The notes below the pieces were generated by a model. That model ran no database searches, had not been told where the DNA came from, and worked only from the letters and a program-made list of their open reading frames with translations. From the NCBI RefSeq assembly GCF_028290625.1, contig NZ_JAQGJM010000001.1:186001-250000 (forward strand): a DNA stretch of 64,000 nt, written 5' to 3'. Each line of letters opens with the position of its first letter. Within the stretch, counting starts at the first letter, position 1. Source of the DNA: Devosia sp. Lineage in GTDB: Bacteria; Pseudomonadota; Alphaproteobacteria; Rhizobiales; Devosiaceae. The translations under genes were made by a program, and so were the position numbers. Of this stretch, positions 37,667-46,508 are shown piece after piece.

Positions 37667-38122
37667 ATGAGGCAGGACAGCAAGCTATCGCGGATGCTCC
37701 ACGTGCTGCTCCACATGGCGCGCCATGATGGTCCCTTCACCTCCGAGCAGATCGCCGCGATGCTGGGGACCAACGGCGCTGTCGTGCGCCGCACGCTGGC
37801 GGGTCTGCGCGACGCCGGGCTCGTGCGCGCCGAAAAGGGCCACCACGGCGGCTGGACCGTCGGCCGGGACCTGTCGGAGATAACTCTGCTCGATATCTAT
37901 CGATCGCTGGGAACCCAGCGCCTGTTCGGCATCGGCAGCGACAATGAAAATCCGGCCTGCGCCGTCGAGGCCGTGGTCAACGACGCCGTCGCCGATGCTC
38001 TCGCCGCTGCGGAAACCCAACTCATGGCGCGGTTTTCACAGGTGACGCTGGCCCAATTGGCGGCCGAGTTCGACGCCAAATGCCTCGCGGGCGGCCGGGA
38101 CCCCGACCACCAAGCGCACTAG
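37667..38122 (+). CDS. Rrf2-family transcriptional regulator
   Basis: This 151-residue protein has an Rrf2-type winged helix: KLSRMLHVLLHMARHDGPFT at the start, SEQIAAMLGTNGAVVRRTLAGL as recognition region and GHHGGWTVGRDLSEITLLDIYRSLG as the conserved wing and linker. It has a single Cys in the position of the sensor loop (NPACAVEAV), so an iron-sulfur cluster of the IscR/NsrR type is not supported; it is closer to the YwnA-like branch. The frame is open from 37589, but the ATG at 37667, with GGGAG upstream, starts the family pattern. No operator is evident. Confidence 0.88.
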   Translation: MRQDSKLSRMLHVLLHMARHDGPFTSEQIAAMLGTNGAVVRRTLAGLRDAGLVRAEKGHHGGWTVGRDLSEITLLDIYRSLGTQRLFGIGSDNENPACAVEAVVNDAVADALAAAETQLMARFSQVTLAQLAAEFDAKCLAGGRDPDHQAH

Positions 38123-38217
38123 GCTACACAATCGTATCATCCCCGCAATCTTGGTAACGCTTGAGTCGGGCAGACTGCGCTAAGCTGCTGCCAGCGCACG
38201 AATCGAAGTTGCACCCA

Positions 38218-40320
38218 ATGGTTGATACCGCCGTTCAGTCGGGCCACCCGGAGACCGAAACCGCTGGTAATCGTCGCCTATTCGGCCGCCTGCGCGATCG
38301 GATCGCTGCCTCCGATCCGGCATTCTCGCGGCTGCGGATGGCCTCGCGGGCCATGCTCTCCCTGTTGCTGAGCCTGGCGCTGCTCGGCGGCGTGACGCTG
38401 ATCCAGCCCTTGCCGATCGCTGCCTATGGCATGGCGGTCCTGATCTCGTTCCTCGGCTCCATGGCCATTACCGACAAGACCGCCATGGCCCAGCTCGCCA
38501 GCCGCGCCATCGGCTGCGTCGGCGCCACGCTGGCCGTGCTGGCCGCCGCGGTTCTGGCCCCGATGCCGGTGGTGGCCGATATCGTCTTCCTCGTAGTGAT
38601 CTTTGGCGCCGTCTATGTCCGCAAGTTCGGCCAGCGCTGGTTCGCCATGGGCATGATCGCCTTCATGGCCTATTTCATGGGCGATTACCTGCGCCCCCAG
38701 CCGGCCGATATCGGCTGGGTCGCGTTCGCTATCGTGCTGTCATTCGCCGTCACCCATCTGGTCACCAATGTCATCCTGCGCAACGATCCCGAACAGGATT
38801 TCCGCCGCGCCATGATCACCATCGACCGGCGCATCAACGTCATCCTGCGCGACATTATCGCCGCCGCAAGCACCACTGCCGCGCCCGGAAGCGACCGGCG
38901 TTCGCTTCAGGCGCAACTATCGCAACTGCGCGATATCGTGCTGATGGCCGAGGGCTTCATTCCCCAGGGCGAGGTGGGCTCGCTGGCCGCCACTGGCGCC
39001 GCCTCCGACCTGGCGGTGGGTCTGTTCGAACTGCAGCTCTCAGTGGAGCGTATGGTGCGGGCGAGCTATCTGGCCCGACCCTCCGCGGACCTGTTGGCGG
39101 CCGTGCTCTATGGCGATGGCACCGCCGTGTACAAACAGGTCGCCGCGCTGCCCGAAGCCTCCGGCGAAGAGGTAGCGTCGCGCCTGCTGGTGCGGGTTCA
39201 CCGCGCCCGCCAACGGCTTGATGGTTTGCTCAAAGCCAAACCTTCACCGGCCTTTGTGCCGGTGCCCGGCGATGCCACAGCCGCGCCTGCACCAGCCCCG
39301 GCGGCGAGTGCTGCGGCCGGCTTCATTCCCGTTAGCCTGCAGCGGCCGATCCAGATCACCCTGGCCTGCGCCATCGCCATGGGCGTCGGCTTGATGCTGT
39401 CGCCCAATCGCTGGTACTGGGCGGTGATCACCGCATTCATCCTGTTCAACAACACCAAATCGCGTGCCGATACGGCCTTCCGCGCCGTGCAGCGTTCGGG
39501 CGGCACCTTTGCGGGCTTCATCGTCGGCACCGTTATCGCCACGCTCCTGCATGACCAGATGATCGTTTCGGCAATCGCCGTGCCGGTGCTGTTCTTCTTC
39601 GCCTTCTATGTGCTGCAGCGCTCCTATTCGGTGATGATTTTCTTCATCACCGTAGCGTTGGCGCTGCTCTATGGCGTCATGGGCATGTTCACCCCGGAAT
39701 TGCTGCTGCTGCGGCTGGAGGAAACGCTGGTGGGCGCGCTGGCCGGTGTCGGCGTTGCCTTCTTCGTGTTCCCGGCCCGCGCCTCGACCAGTGTCGCCGA
39801 AGCGCTCGACAAATATCTGGCGGCTTTGGGTGCGCTGGTAATTGCCGCGCGCAGCCGTGCCCATGGCGAGACCGACGCTAAAACCCTGCTGCCGCTGTCG
39901 CGCGCGCTCGACCGTGCCTATACCGATCTCGGCAATATGGTGCGTCCGCTCGGTGGCCCCTGGACCGCGGTGACCCATTTCGGCCAGATCCGCGAAAAGC
40001 TGCTGCTGCTCACCGGCGCCGCCCATTGGGGCCGTTCGCTGGCGCGCAGCCTGCAAGCCGAGCGAGCAATCGAGCCGGCGACACTGGCGCGCATCGATGT
40101 TCTGGCCGCCGAAATCGCCACCCGCATCGAGCGCGCCACCAGAGTCAGAACCACCCTCTTCGATCGTCCCCATCCCGGCGATGACGTGATTGACCCGGCC
40201 CGGCCGCCGCTGCCGATCACCGAGGACGAGGACCCGGCCTTCTCGCTCGAAGTCATTTCAGCGCTTCTTGGGCAGGCTACGCCCGAGGTGACGCCTAGCG
40301 CAGCGAGTCCCGCTGCGTAA
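38218..40320 (+). CDS. FUSC-family membrane transporter (aromatic acid exporter type)
   Basis: This 700-residue inner-membrane protein has two blocks of transmembrane helices (about residues 40-190 and 370-530), each followed by a cytoplasmic helical part, the layout of FUSC/AaeB/YccS proteins. Members export aromatic acids such as fusaric or p-hydroxybenzoic acid. The second block contains the typical phrase RAVQRSGGTFAGFIVGTVIATLL. An Ala/Pro-rich linker separates the halves. The ATG at 38218 is used because the upstream TTG part has no family character. No membrane-fusion partner lies adjacent, which is unusual for AaeB-type exporters, so partners may be elsewhere. The 3' end overlaps the convergent next gene by 26 bp. 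Confidence 0.9.
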   Translation: MVDTAVQSGHPETETAGNRRLFGRLRDRIAASDPAFSRLRMASRAMLSLLLSLALLGGVTLIQPLPIAAYGMAVLISFLGSMAITDKTAMAQLASRAIGCVGATLAVLAAAVLAPMPVVADIVFLVVIFGAVYVRKFGQRWFAMGMIAFMAYFMGDYLRPQPADIGWVAFAIVLSFAVTHLVTNVILRNDPEQDFRRAMITIDRRINVILRDIIAAASTTAAPGSDRRSLQAQLSQLRDIVLMAEGFIPQGEVGSLAATGAASDLAVGLFELQLSVERMVRASYLARPSADLLAAVLYGDGTAVYKQVAALPEASGEEVASRLLVRVHRARQRLDGLLKAKPSPAFVPVPGDATAAPAPAPAASAAAGFIPVSLQRPIQITLACAIAMGVGLMLSPNRWYWAVITAFILFNNTKSRADTAFRAVQRSGGTFAGFIVGTVIATLLHDQMIVSAIAVPVLFFFAFYVLQRSYSVMIFFITVALALLYGVMGMFTPELLLLRLEETLVGALAGVGVAFFVFPARASTSVAEALDKYLAALGALVIAARSRAHGETDAKTLLPLSRALDRAYTDLGNMVRPLGGPWTAVTHFGQIREKLLLLTGAAHWGRSLARSLQAERAIEPATLARIDVLAAEIATRIERATRVRTTLFDRPHPGDDVIDPARPPLPITEDEDPAFSLEVISALLGQATPEVTPSAASPAA

Positions 40321-40777
40321 ACACCACGAGGCGCTGGCCAGGATCGACCAGCAGCAGCACGCCGCGCCCGAAACTATAGTAAGCGCCCGGCTTGGTGCCG
40401 ATATGGGCGCTCTTGGCCTGCCACTCGGCGTTCAACCCGCACGCCAGCCCACCCCAAACATAGCCGTCCACGCTCCAGCTTGCCTGCGAATCCGAATCCA
40501 CCGGTGTCTGCTGCCATGGCGCATAGCGCCATTCGCTGCTCTCGATCGGCCCGCTCATGGTGGCGAAGGCGCTGAGCCCGTCTTTTTCGATCGCCAGGGC
40601 GGTCGCCTCATCGAGGGCAAAGACCTGTGATGTGCATTCCTTGAACATGTCCCAGCCCCAACCCAGGCTGTCGCCGACCTTGAGGCCCGCGGGCAATTTC
40701 TCTTGCCCATCCGACCCCTGCACCCATGTGGGCAGGCTCAATAGTAACGACAACATTATCAGGCCAGCTATGCGCAT
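40295..40777 (-). CDS. Exported protein of unknown function
   Basis: I do not recognise a family for this 160-residue protein. A signal peptide (about residues 1-21, MRIAGLIMLSLLLSLPTWVQG) predicts export to the periplasm. The mature part is rich in Trp and Gly, with two Cys (one in MFKECTSQ and one in GGLACGLN) that could form a disulfide. The ATG at 40777 is chosen over the one at 40792 because AAGGAG stands 5 bases upstream of it. It converges on and overlaps the FUSC gene end. Confidence 0.75.
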   Translation of the reverse strand: MRIAGLIMLSLLLSLPTWVQGSDGQEKLPAGLKVGDSLGWGWDMFKECTSQVFALDEATALAIEKDGLSAFATMSGPIESSEWRYAPWQQTPVDSDSQASWSVDGYVWGGLACGLNAEWQAKSAHIGTKPGAYYSFGRGVLLLVDPGQRLVVFTQRDSLR

Positions 40778-41000
40778 GTTGGCTCCTTGCACGAAAGCCT
40801 CGCCTTAGCACCGCGCCGATGAACGCAGACCGACAGCTTTGCGGGCCGCTGCCCCGCCAGGCTCCAAATCGTCAGATCTCCCATCCGATCCGCAGTCGTC
40901 GTCAACTCGGTACAATTAGCATGTAACACAGCACCTTTACCGCTCGCTGCCGGAGCCATAAGGTGCGCTCATGAGCCGGGGGGCTTGCTAGGGGTTAGCT

Positions 41001-44000
41001 ATGCAGCGTCTATTCGCGTCCGCCATGTGGCTTTGTGCGGCCTTTTTTCTTGGCTTGGCCCTGACGGCCCCCGCCTCCGCTCAAAAAATATCGCTGATGC
41101 CGGGCACCGACCTGCCGGGCTTCGACTATTCGATCCTCAAGGATGTCGATCTCGACGCCTGCCAGAGCGCCTGCAAGGACGATCGCATCTGCCGCGCTTT
41201 CACCTTCAACGAACAATCCAACTGGTGCTTCCTCAAGGGCGATGTCGGCACCCAGACCGAGTTTGCGAAGGCCACGTCCGGCCGGGTCGATCGGTCGCCG
41301 ATCCCCGCCGTTACTGCCGCGGAGCGCCAGTCTGAATTGCCGTTCCCGGCGCAGAGCGTGATCGATAGCGCGCGCAGCTTCGCCCAGGCACTGCCGCAGT
41401 CCGACCCGGCGCCCCCCAAAACCACCTATGCCGATCTGCTGGCCACCGGCGACCAAGCGGTCGAGCAGGCAAACACCGCCGCGGCCCTCCTGGCCTATCG
41501 CCAGGCGCTTGGCGTCAACGACAACGATCCAGCCGTGTGGATGAAACTGGCCACGGTTGCGCTGAACCAGGCCGATGCCGTCGCCGGCCAGCCCGAAGGC
41601 GACAACAGCTCCGATCTCGGCCAGCTTGGCCTGACGTCCGCCCTCAACGCCTTCCTGCAGTCGCAGACCCTCGAAGAACGCACGCCGGCTCTCGCCGCTG
41701 TCGCCCATGGTCTCGAATACGCGCAGATGTGGCGCGAGGCCATCGCCACCTACCGCGCGCGCCTGGCCCTGGCGCCCGATGCCGAACTCGATGCCCATCT
41801 CGACAAGGTCGTGGCCGAACACGGTTTCCGCATCACCTCCAACGAGGTCGACGCCGAAGCCACGACGCCGCGCGTCTGCGTCGTGTTCTCCGATCCGCTG
41901 CCGACCAGCAATACCGACCTGTCGAGCTATATCACCGTCGAAAACGCCCCCAAGATCGCGGTTGAAACCGAAGAGAGCCAGATCTGCATCCAGGGCCTGG
42001 AACATGGTGGCCGCTACAATATCAAGGTCCGCGCCGGCCTGCCTTCGGCCGATGATGAGAGCCTGCGCAAGGACGTGGTGCTCAACGTCTATATCCCCGA
42101 CCGCTCGCCCTTCGTGGCCTTCGCCAACAATGCCTATGTGATGCCTGCCGGTCTCGGCGGCGGCCTGCCGATCACCTCGGTCAATGCCGAGCGCGCCGAT
42201 ATCACCATCTACCGCATTGGCGATCGCTCCATCGCGACCGCCGTCCGCAATGGGGTCTTCGCCGGCTCGCTCAGCGATTACTCGGCCAGCGACGTCGCCA
42301 ACGAATATGGCGAGCAGATCTGGGAGGGCCAGGTCGACCTGGCCCAGGGCAAGCCTAACGAATTGACCACCACGGCCATCCCGGTGAGCGAAGCGCTGAC
42401 CGACATCGCTCCCGGCGCCTATGTGGTGACCGGCAAGGTCGCCTCCAGCAAGCCTAACGACGATGAATACTATAGCGATCTCGCCACCCAGTGGTTCATC
42501 GTCACCGATATGGGCCTGACCACCATTTCGGGCGATGACGGCGTGCACGCCTTCGTGCGCTCGCTGAGCACCGCCGAGCCGATCGCCGGCTCCAAGGTCC
42601 GCCTCGTGGCGGTCAACAACGAAATCCTGGGCGAAGCCGTTACCGACGCCGATGGCCAGGCCGTGTTCGCGCCCGGCCTCGCCCGTGGTACCGCCGGCCG
42701 CGCCCCGCAATTGCTGGTCGCCGAAACCACCGATGGCGACTACGCCTTCCTCGATATGTCGAAAACCGCGTTCGACTTGACCGACCGCGGCGTCGAGGGC
42801 CGTCCATCCCCCGGTCCGCTCGATGCCTTTGCCACCACCGAACGCGGCGTCTACCGCCCCGGCGAAACCGTGTTCCTCACCGCGCTGCTGCGCGACGTGC
42901 ACGCCAAGGCCGTGCTCGACCTGCCGCTGACGCTGCAAGTCGAGCGCCCTGACGGCGTCCTCGCCTCCACCGACCTGCTCAAGGACAGCGGCGCCGGTGG
43001 CTACTTCGCCGCCCTGCCTATGGTTTCCGATGCCATGCGCGGCGCCTGGACCCTGCGTCTTTACGCCGATCCAAAAGCCGAGGCGCTGACCAGCACCACC
43101 TTCCTCGTCGAGGACTTTGAGCCCGAACGCCTGGCCTTTGAAATCTCCGCGCCCGACGCGCCGATGCAGATCGGCGAGCCGAACCCGATCAACGTCGCCG
43201 CCAAATATCTCTACGGCGCCACCGCTCCCAACCTGTCGGTCGAAGCCGATGCGGTGCTGCGTCCCGTCACGACCCTCAAGGACTATCCCGGCTATACCTT
43301 CGGACGCCTCGACGACACCATGGAAACCAGCCGCGAGCCCTTGGGCGAAGTCGGCGTCACCGATGAAAGCGGCAATGTCGTCGCCGACGTCACCTTGCCC
43401 GATCCCGGCGTGACCACGCGTCCGCTCGAAGCCCAGGTCATCATGCGCCTGGTCGATAGCAATGGCCGCACGGTCGAGCGCACGCTGTCGCGCCCGGTCC
43501 TCGCCACCGTCGACCGCATCGGCGTCAAGCCGCAGTTTGAAGACGGCAATGGCATTGCCGATGGCAGCCAGGCCGGCTTCGATGTCATCACCGTCGCCCC
43601 GACCGGCGAAACCGTCGCCACCACCGGCCTCAACTGGACCCTGTCGCGCGTCGACAGCAACTACCAATGGTATCGCGACGGCAGCACCTGGAAGTGGGAA
43701 TCCATCACCACCACGCGTGAAGTCGCCAATGGCTCGGTCGATACCTCGGCCACTGGCCCCGTCACCGTCGGCGCCGCCGTCAATTACGGCCTCTATCGGC
43801 TCGAAATCGAGAGCACGGGCGAAAACCCGACCTCGACCAGCTACGAATTCTATGCCGGCTACTATTACCCCGAAGCTGGTTCGGACACGCCAGACACGCT
43901 CAAGGTCGCGCTCGACAAGCCGAGCTACAAGGCCGGCGACACCGCCGTGCTGCGCCTCGATCCGCAATTCGCCGGCACCGCTCTGGTGATGGTGGTCGAT

Positions 44001-46508
44001 GATCGCATCATCGACATGAAGGCCGTCCCGGTTCCCGCCGAAGGCGCCTCCATCGATCTGCCCGTCACCGCCGACTGGGGACCTGGCGCTTACGTGACCG
44101 CCATTCTCTACCGCCCCGCCAGCGTCGCCGAAAAGCGCATGCCGGCCCGCGCGCTGGGCCTGGCCTATGCGGATGTCGATCCCGGCGATGCCAAGCTGAC
44201 CGTCAATCTCGACGTGCCAAAGGTCTCGCTGCCGCGTCAGCCCTTCACCGTCAAGGTCAGCCTCCCCAATGCCACTGCCGGCCAAAAAGCCTATGTGGCG
44301 GTTGCAGCGGTCGACCTGGGCATTCTCAACCTGACCAATTTCCAGACGCCCGATCCGGATGGCTGGTATTTCGGCCAGCGCCAGCTCGGCATGGATGTCC
44401 GCGATCTTTACGGCTCGCTGATCGATCCGACCCAGGGCCTGCCGGGCGCATTGCGCTCCGGCGGTGACGGCGCTGCCGCGCGTCTCGGTACGCCCCCTCC
44501 CACCTCGGTCCTCGTTGCCCTCCATTCGGGCATCGTGGAAGTGGGCGCCGACGGCACCGCGACCGTCAGCTTCGATATGCCGGACTTCTCGGGCACCGTG
44601 CGGGTCATGGCCATGGCCTGGTCCGCCGATGCGGTGGGTCACAGCTCCGCCGACGTCATCGTCCGCGATCCGGTCGTCGTCAATATGAGCCCGCCGCGCT
44701 TCCTGCGGCTGGACGACACTTCGCGCCTGCTGGTCGAGATCAACAATATCTCGGGTCCCGCCGGCGCCTATAAGGTCGCTCTCACCACCGGCGAAGGCCT
44801 CTCCACCGACGCGCCCGAAACCAGCGTCGATCTTGCCGCCGGCGCCCGCACCTCCCTCAATCTGGGACTGACCGGCACCGCCATTGGCGATCAGAAGCTG
44901 ACGCTGACCGTCACCGATCCGACCGGCAAGGCCACCGTCAAGGACCTGACTTTGGGCGTGCGTGCCGCCAGCGGCCCGCGCACCACCAGTAAGCTCCTGA
45001 CCATCGAACCCGGCGCTACCGTCACCATTGACGGCAGCTATTTCGCTGGTCTCGTCGATCATTCGGCGTCCCTCACCCTCGGGATCGGGCCGGTGGCTCG
45101 CCTCGATATCCCCGAACTGCTGCTGGCGCTCGATCGCTACCCCTATGGCTGCTCCGAGCAGATCACCAGCCGCGCCATGCCGCTGCTCTATCTCAACGAG
45201 GTGGCGCAGATGATCGGGATGGGCACCGATGCCGAGCTGGATCAGCGCCTCAAGGATGCCGTCACTTCGCTGCTGTCCAACCAGACCTCAACCGGTGGCT
45301 TCGGCCTCTGGGGTCCGCTGGGCACGTCCGATCTGTGGCTGGACTCCTACGTCACCGACTTCCTGCTCCGCGCCAAGGCGGCGGGTTATGCGGTGCCGGA
45401 CCTGGCCATGAACATGGCGCTGGATAATCTGGGCAACCAGGTCTCCTACGCCGCCGATTTCGACAATGGCGGCCAGGACGTGGCCTATGCGCTCTACGAC
45501 ATGGCCCGCGCCGGCCGTGCCGCCATCGGCGATCTGCGCTACTATCTCGAAGCCCGCCTCGATGCCTTCGGCTCACCCTTGGCCAAGGCCCAGCTCGGTG
45601 CTGCCCTCGCTCTCTACGGCGACGGCACTCGCGCGGCGACTGCCTTCCAGGCGGCTGTCGAGGCGCTGAAAGAGCCCGAAGCGAAGAACGTCTACCGCAC
45701 CGATTACGGTAGCCGCATGCGCGACACCGCCGCCGTCCTGGCGCTGGCGTCGGAGTTCAAGCCGGAGGGCGTCGACATCGCCGTCCTGACGGCGAGCCTC
45801 GCCAAGGCGCGAGACCTCGCCCGCTACACCTCGACCCAGGAAGACGCCTGGACCCTGGTTGCCGCGGCCGCCGTCGCCCAGAATACAGCCGGTAGCGCCA
45901 TCACCGTCGATGGCAAGGACCTGACCGGCTCTGTCTACCAGCGCTTCGATCAGGAGCATTTCGACGGCGCCAGCGTGACCATCGTCAACAACGGCACCGA
46001 GGCCACGCAGGCCAAAGTGTCGGTGACGGGCATCCCGGCGACCCCGCCGGAAGCCAGCAGCGAAGGCTTCACCATCAAGCGGGAATTCTTCCAGGCCGAT
46101 GGCACGCCCTTCGATATCGATGGGGCCCAGGTCAGCCAGAACGACCGCTTCGTCGTGCTGCTGACCATGCGGGCCTCGACCACCGGCTCCGGCCAATATG
46201 TGGTCGCCGATCCGCTGCCGGCCGGGTTCGAAATCGAAAACCCCGACCTCTCCGCGGCCGGTGTTGGCGACCTGTCCTGGCTCCCGGCGCTGGATCAACC
46301 CAGCCACGTGGAATCGCGGACCGATCAATATGTCGCCGCCTTCCAGTACGGCACCGATCAGGCGCCCTTCAAGGTCGCCTATATGGTGCGCGCCACCGCG
46401 CCCGGAACCTTCGTGCTCCCGGGCGCCACGGTCGAGGACATGTACCGTCCTGAACTGCGCGCCAATACCGCGGCGGGCAGCATCGAGATACTCGCAACCG
46501 GGCCATGA
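41001..46508 (+). CDS. Bacterial alpha-2-macroglobulin with N-terminal PAN domain
   Basis: This 1835-residue periplasmic protein is a predicted protease trap. A signal peptide (about residues 1-27, ending ASA-Q) leads to a PAN/Apple-like domain (about 33-95) with Cys54, 58, 64 and 76. A helical, TPR-like part and a series of macroglobulin-type beta domains follow, with YRPGETVFLTALLRD in the A2M_N region. The thioester motif CSEQ is intact (Cys1384 to Gln1387), inside an alpha-alpha-toroid complement-like domain, and the receptor-binding-like C-terminus closes the protein. E. coli YfhM is a lipoprotein; here no lipobox is seen, so the protein may be soluble in the periplasm. The stop overlaps the penicillin-binding protein 1C gene by 4 bases, the usual partnership in which A2M protects the cell while PbpC repairs peptidoglycan. 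Confidence 0.94.
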   Translation: MQRLFASAMWLCAAFFLGLALTAPASAQKISLMPGTDLPGFDYSILKDVDLDACQSACKDDRICRAFTFNEQSNWCFLKGDVGTQTEFAKATSGRVDRSPIPAVTAAERQSELPFPAQSVIDSARSFAQALPQSDPAPPKTTYADLLATGDQAVEQANTAAALLAYRQALGVNDNDPAVWMKLATVALNQADAVAGQPEGDNSSDLGQLGLTSALNAFLQSQTLEERTPALAAVAHGLEYAQMWREAIATYRARLALAPDAELDAHLDKVVAEHGFRITSNEVDAEATTPRVCVVFSDPLPTSNTDLSSYITVENAPKIAVETEESQICIQGLEHGGRYNIKVRAGLPSADDESLRKDVVLNVYIPDRSPFVAFANNAYVMPAGLGGGLPITSVNAERADITIYRIGDRSIATAVRNGVFAGSLSDYSASDVANEYGEQIWEGQVDLAQGKPNELTTTAIPVSEALTDIAPGAYVVTGKVASSKPNDDEYYSDLATQWFIVTDMGLTTISGDDGVHAFVRSLSTAEPIAGSKVRLVAVNNEILGEAVTDADGQAVFAPGLARGTAGRAPQLLVAETTDGDYAFLDMSKTAFDLTDRGVEGRPSPGPLDAFATTERGVYRPGETVFLTALLRDVHAKAVLDLPLTLQVERPDGVLASTDLLKDSGAGGYFAALPMVSDAMRGAWTLRLYADPKAEALTSTTFLVEDFEPERLAFEISAPDAPMQIGEPNPINVAAKYLYGATAPNLSVEADAVLRPVTTLKDYPGYTFGRLDDTMETSREPLGEVGVTDESGNVVADVTLPDPGVTTRPLEAQVIMRLVDSNGRTVERTLSRPVLATVDRIGVKPQFEDGNGIADGSQAGFDVITVAPTGETVATTGLNWTLSRVDSNYQWYRDGSTWKWESITTTREVANGSVDTSATGPVTVGAAVNYGLYRLEIESTGENPTSTSYEFYAGYYYPEAGSDTPDTLKVALDKPSYKAGDTAVLRLDPQFAGTALVMVVDDRIIDMKAVPVPAEGASIDLPVTADWGPGAYVTAILYRPASVAEKRMPARALGLAYADVDPGDAKLTVNLDVPKVSLPRQPFTVKVSLPNATAGQKAYVAVAAVDLGILNLTNFQTPDPDGWYFGQRQLGMDVRDLYGSLIDPTQGLPGALRSGGDGAAARLGTPPPTSVLVALHSGIVEVGADGTATVSFDMPDFSGTVRVMAMAWSADAVGHSSADVIVRDPVVVNMSPPRFLRLDDTSRLLVEINNISGPAGAYKVALTTGEGLSTDAPETSVDLAAGARTSLNLGLTGTAIGDQKLTLTVTDPTGKATVKDLTLGVRAASGPRTTSKLLTIEPGATVTIDGSYFAGLVDHSASLTLGIGPVARLDIPELLLALDRYPYGCSEQITSRAMPLLYLNEVAQMIGMGTDAELDQRLKDAVTSLLSNQTSTGGFGLWGPLGTSDLWLDSYVTDFLLRAKAAGYAVPDLAMNMALDNLGNQVSYAADFDNGGQDVAYALYDMARAGRAAIGDLRYYLEARLDAFGSPLAKAQLGAALALYGDGTRAATAFQAAVEALKEPEAKNVYRTDYGSRMRDTAAVLALASEFKPEGVDIAVLTASLAKARDLARYTSTQEDAWTLVAAAAVAQNTAGSAITVDGKDLTGSVYQRFDQEHFDGASVTIVNNGTEATQAKVSVTGIPATPPEASSEGFTIKREFFQADGTPFDIDGAQVSQNDRFVVLLTMRASTTGSGQYVVADPLPAGFEIENPDLSAAGVGDLSWLPALDQPSHVESRTDQYVAAFQYGTDQAPFKVAYMVRATAPGTFVLPGATVEDMYRPELRANTAAGSIEILATGP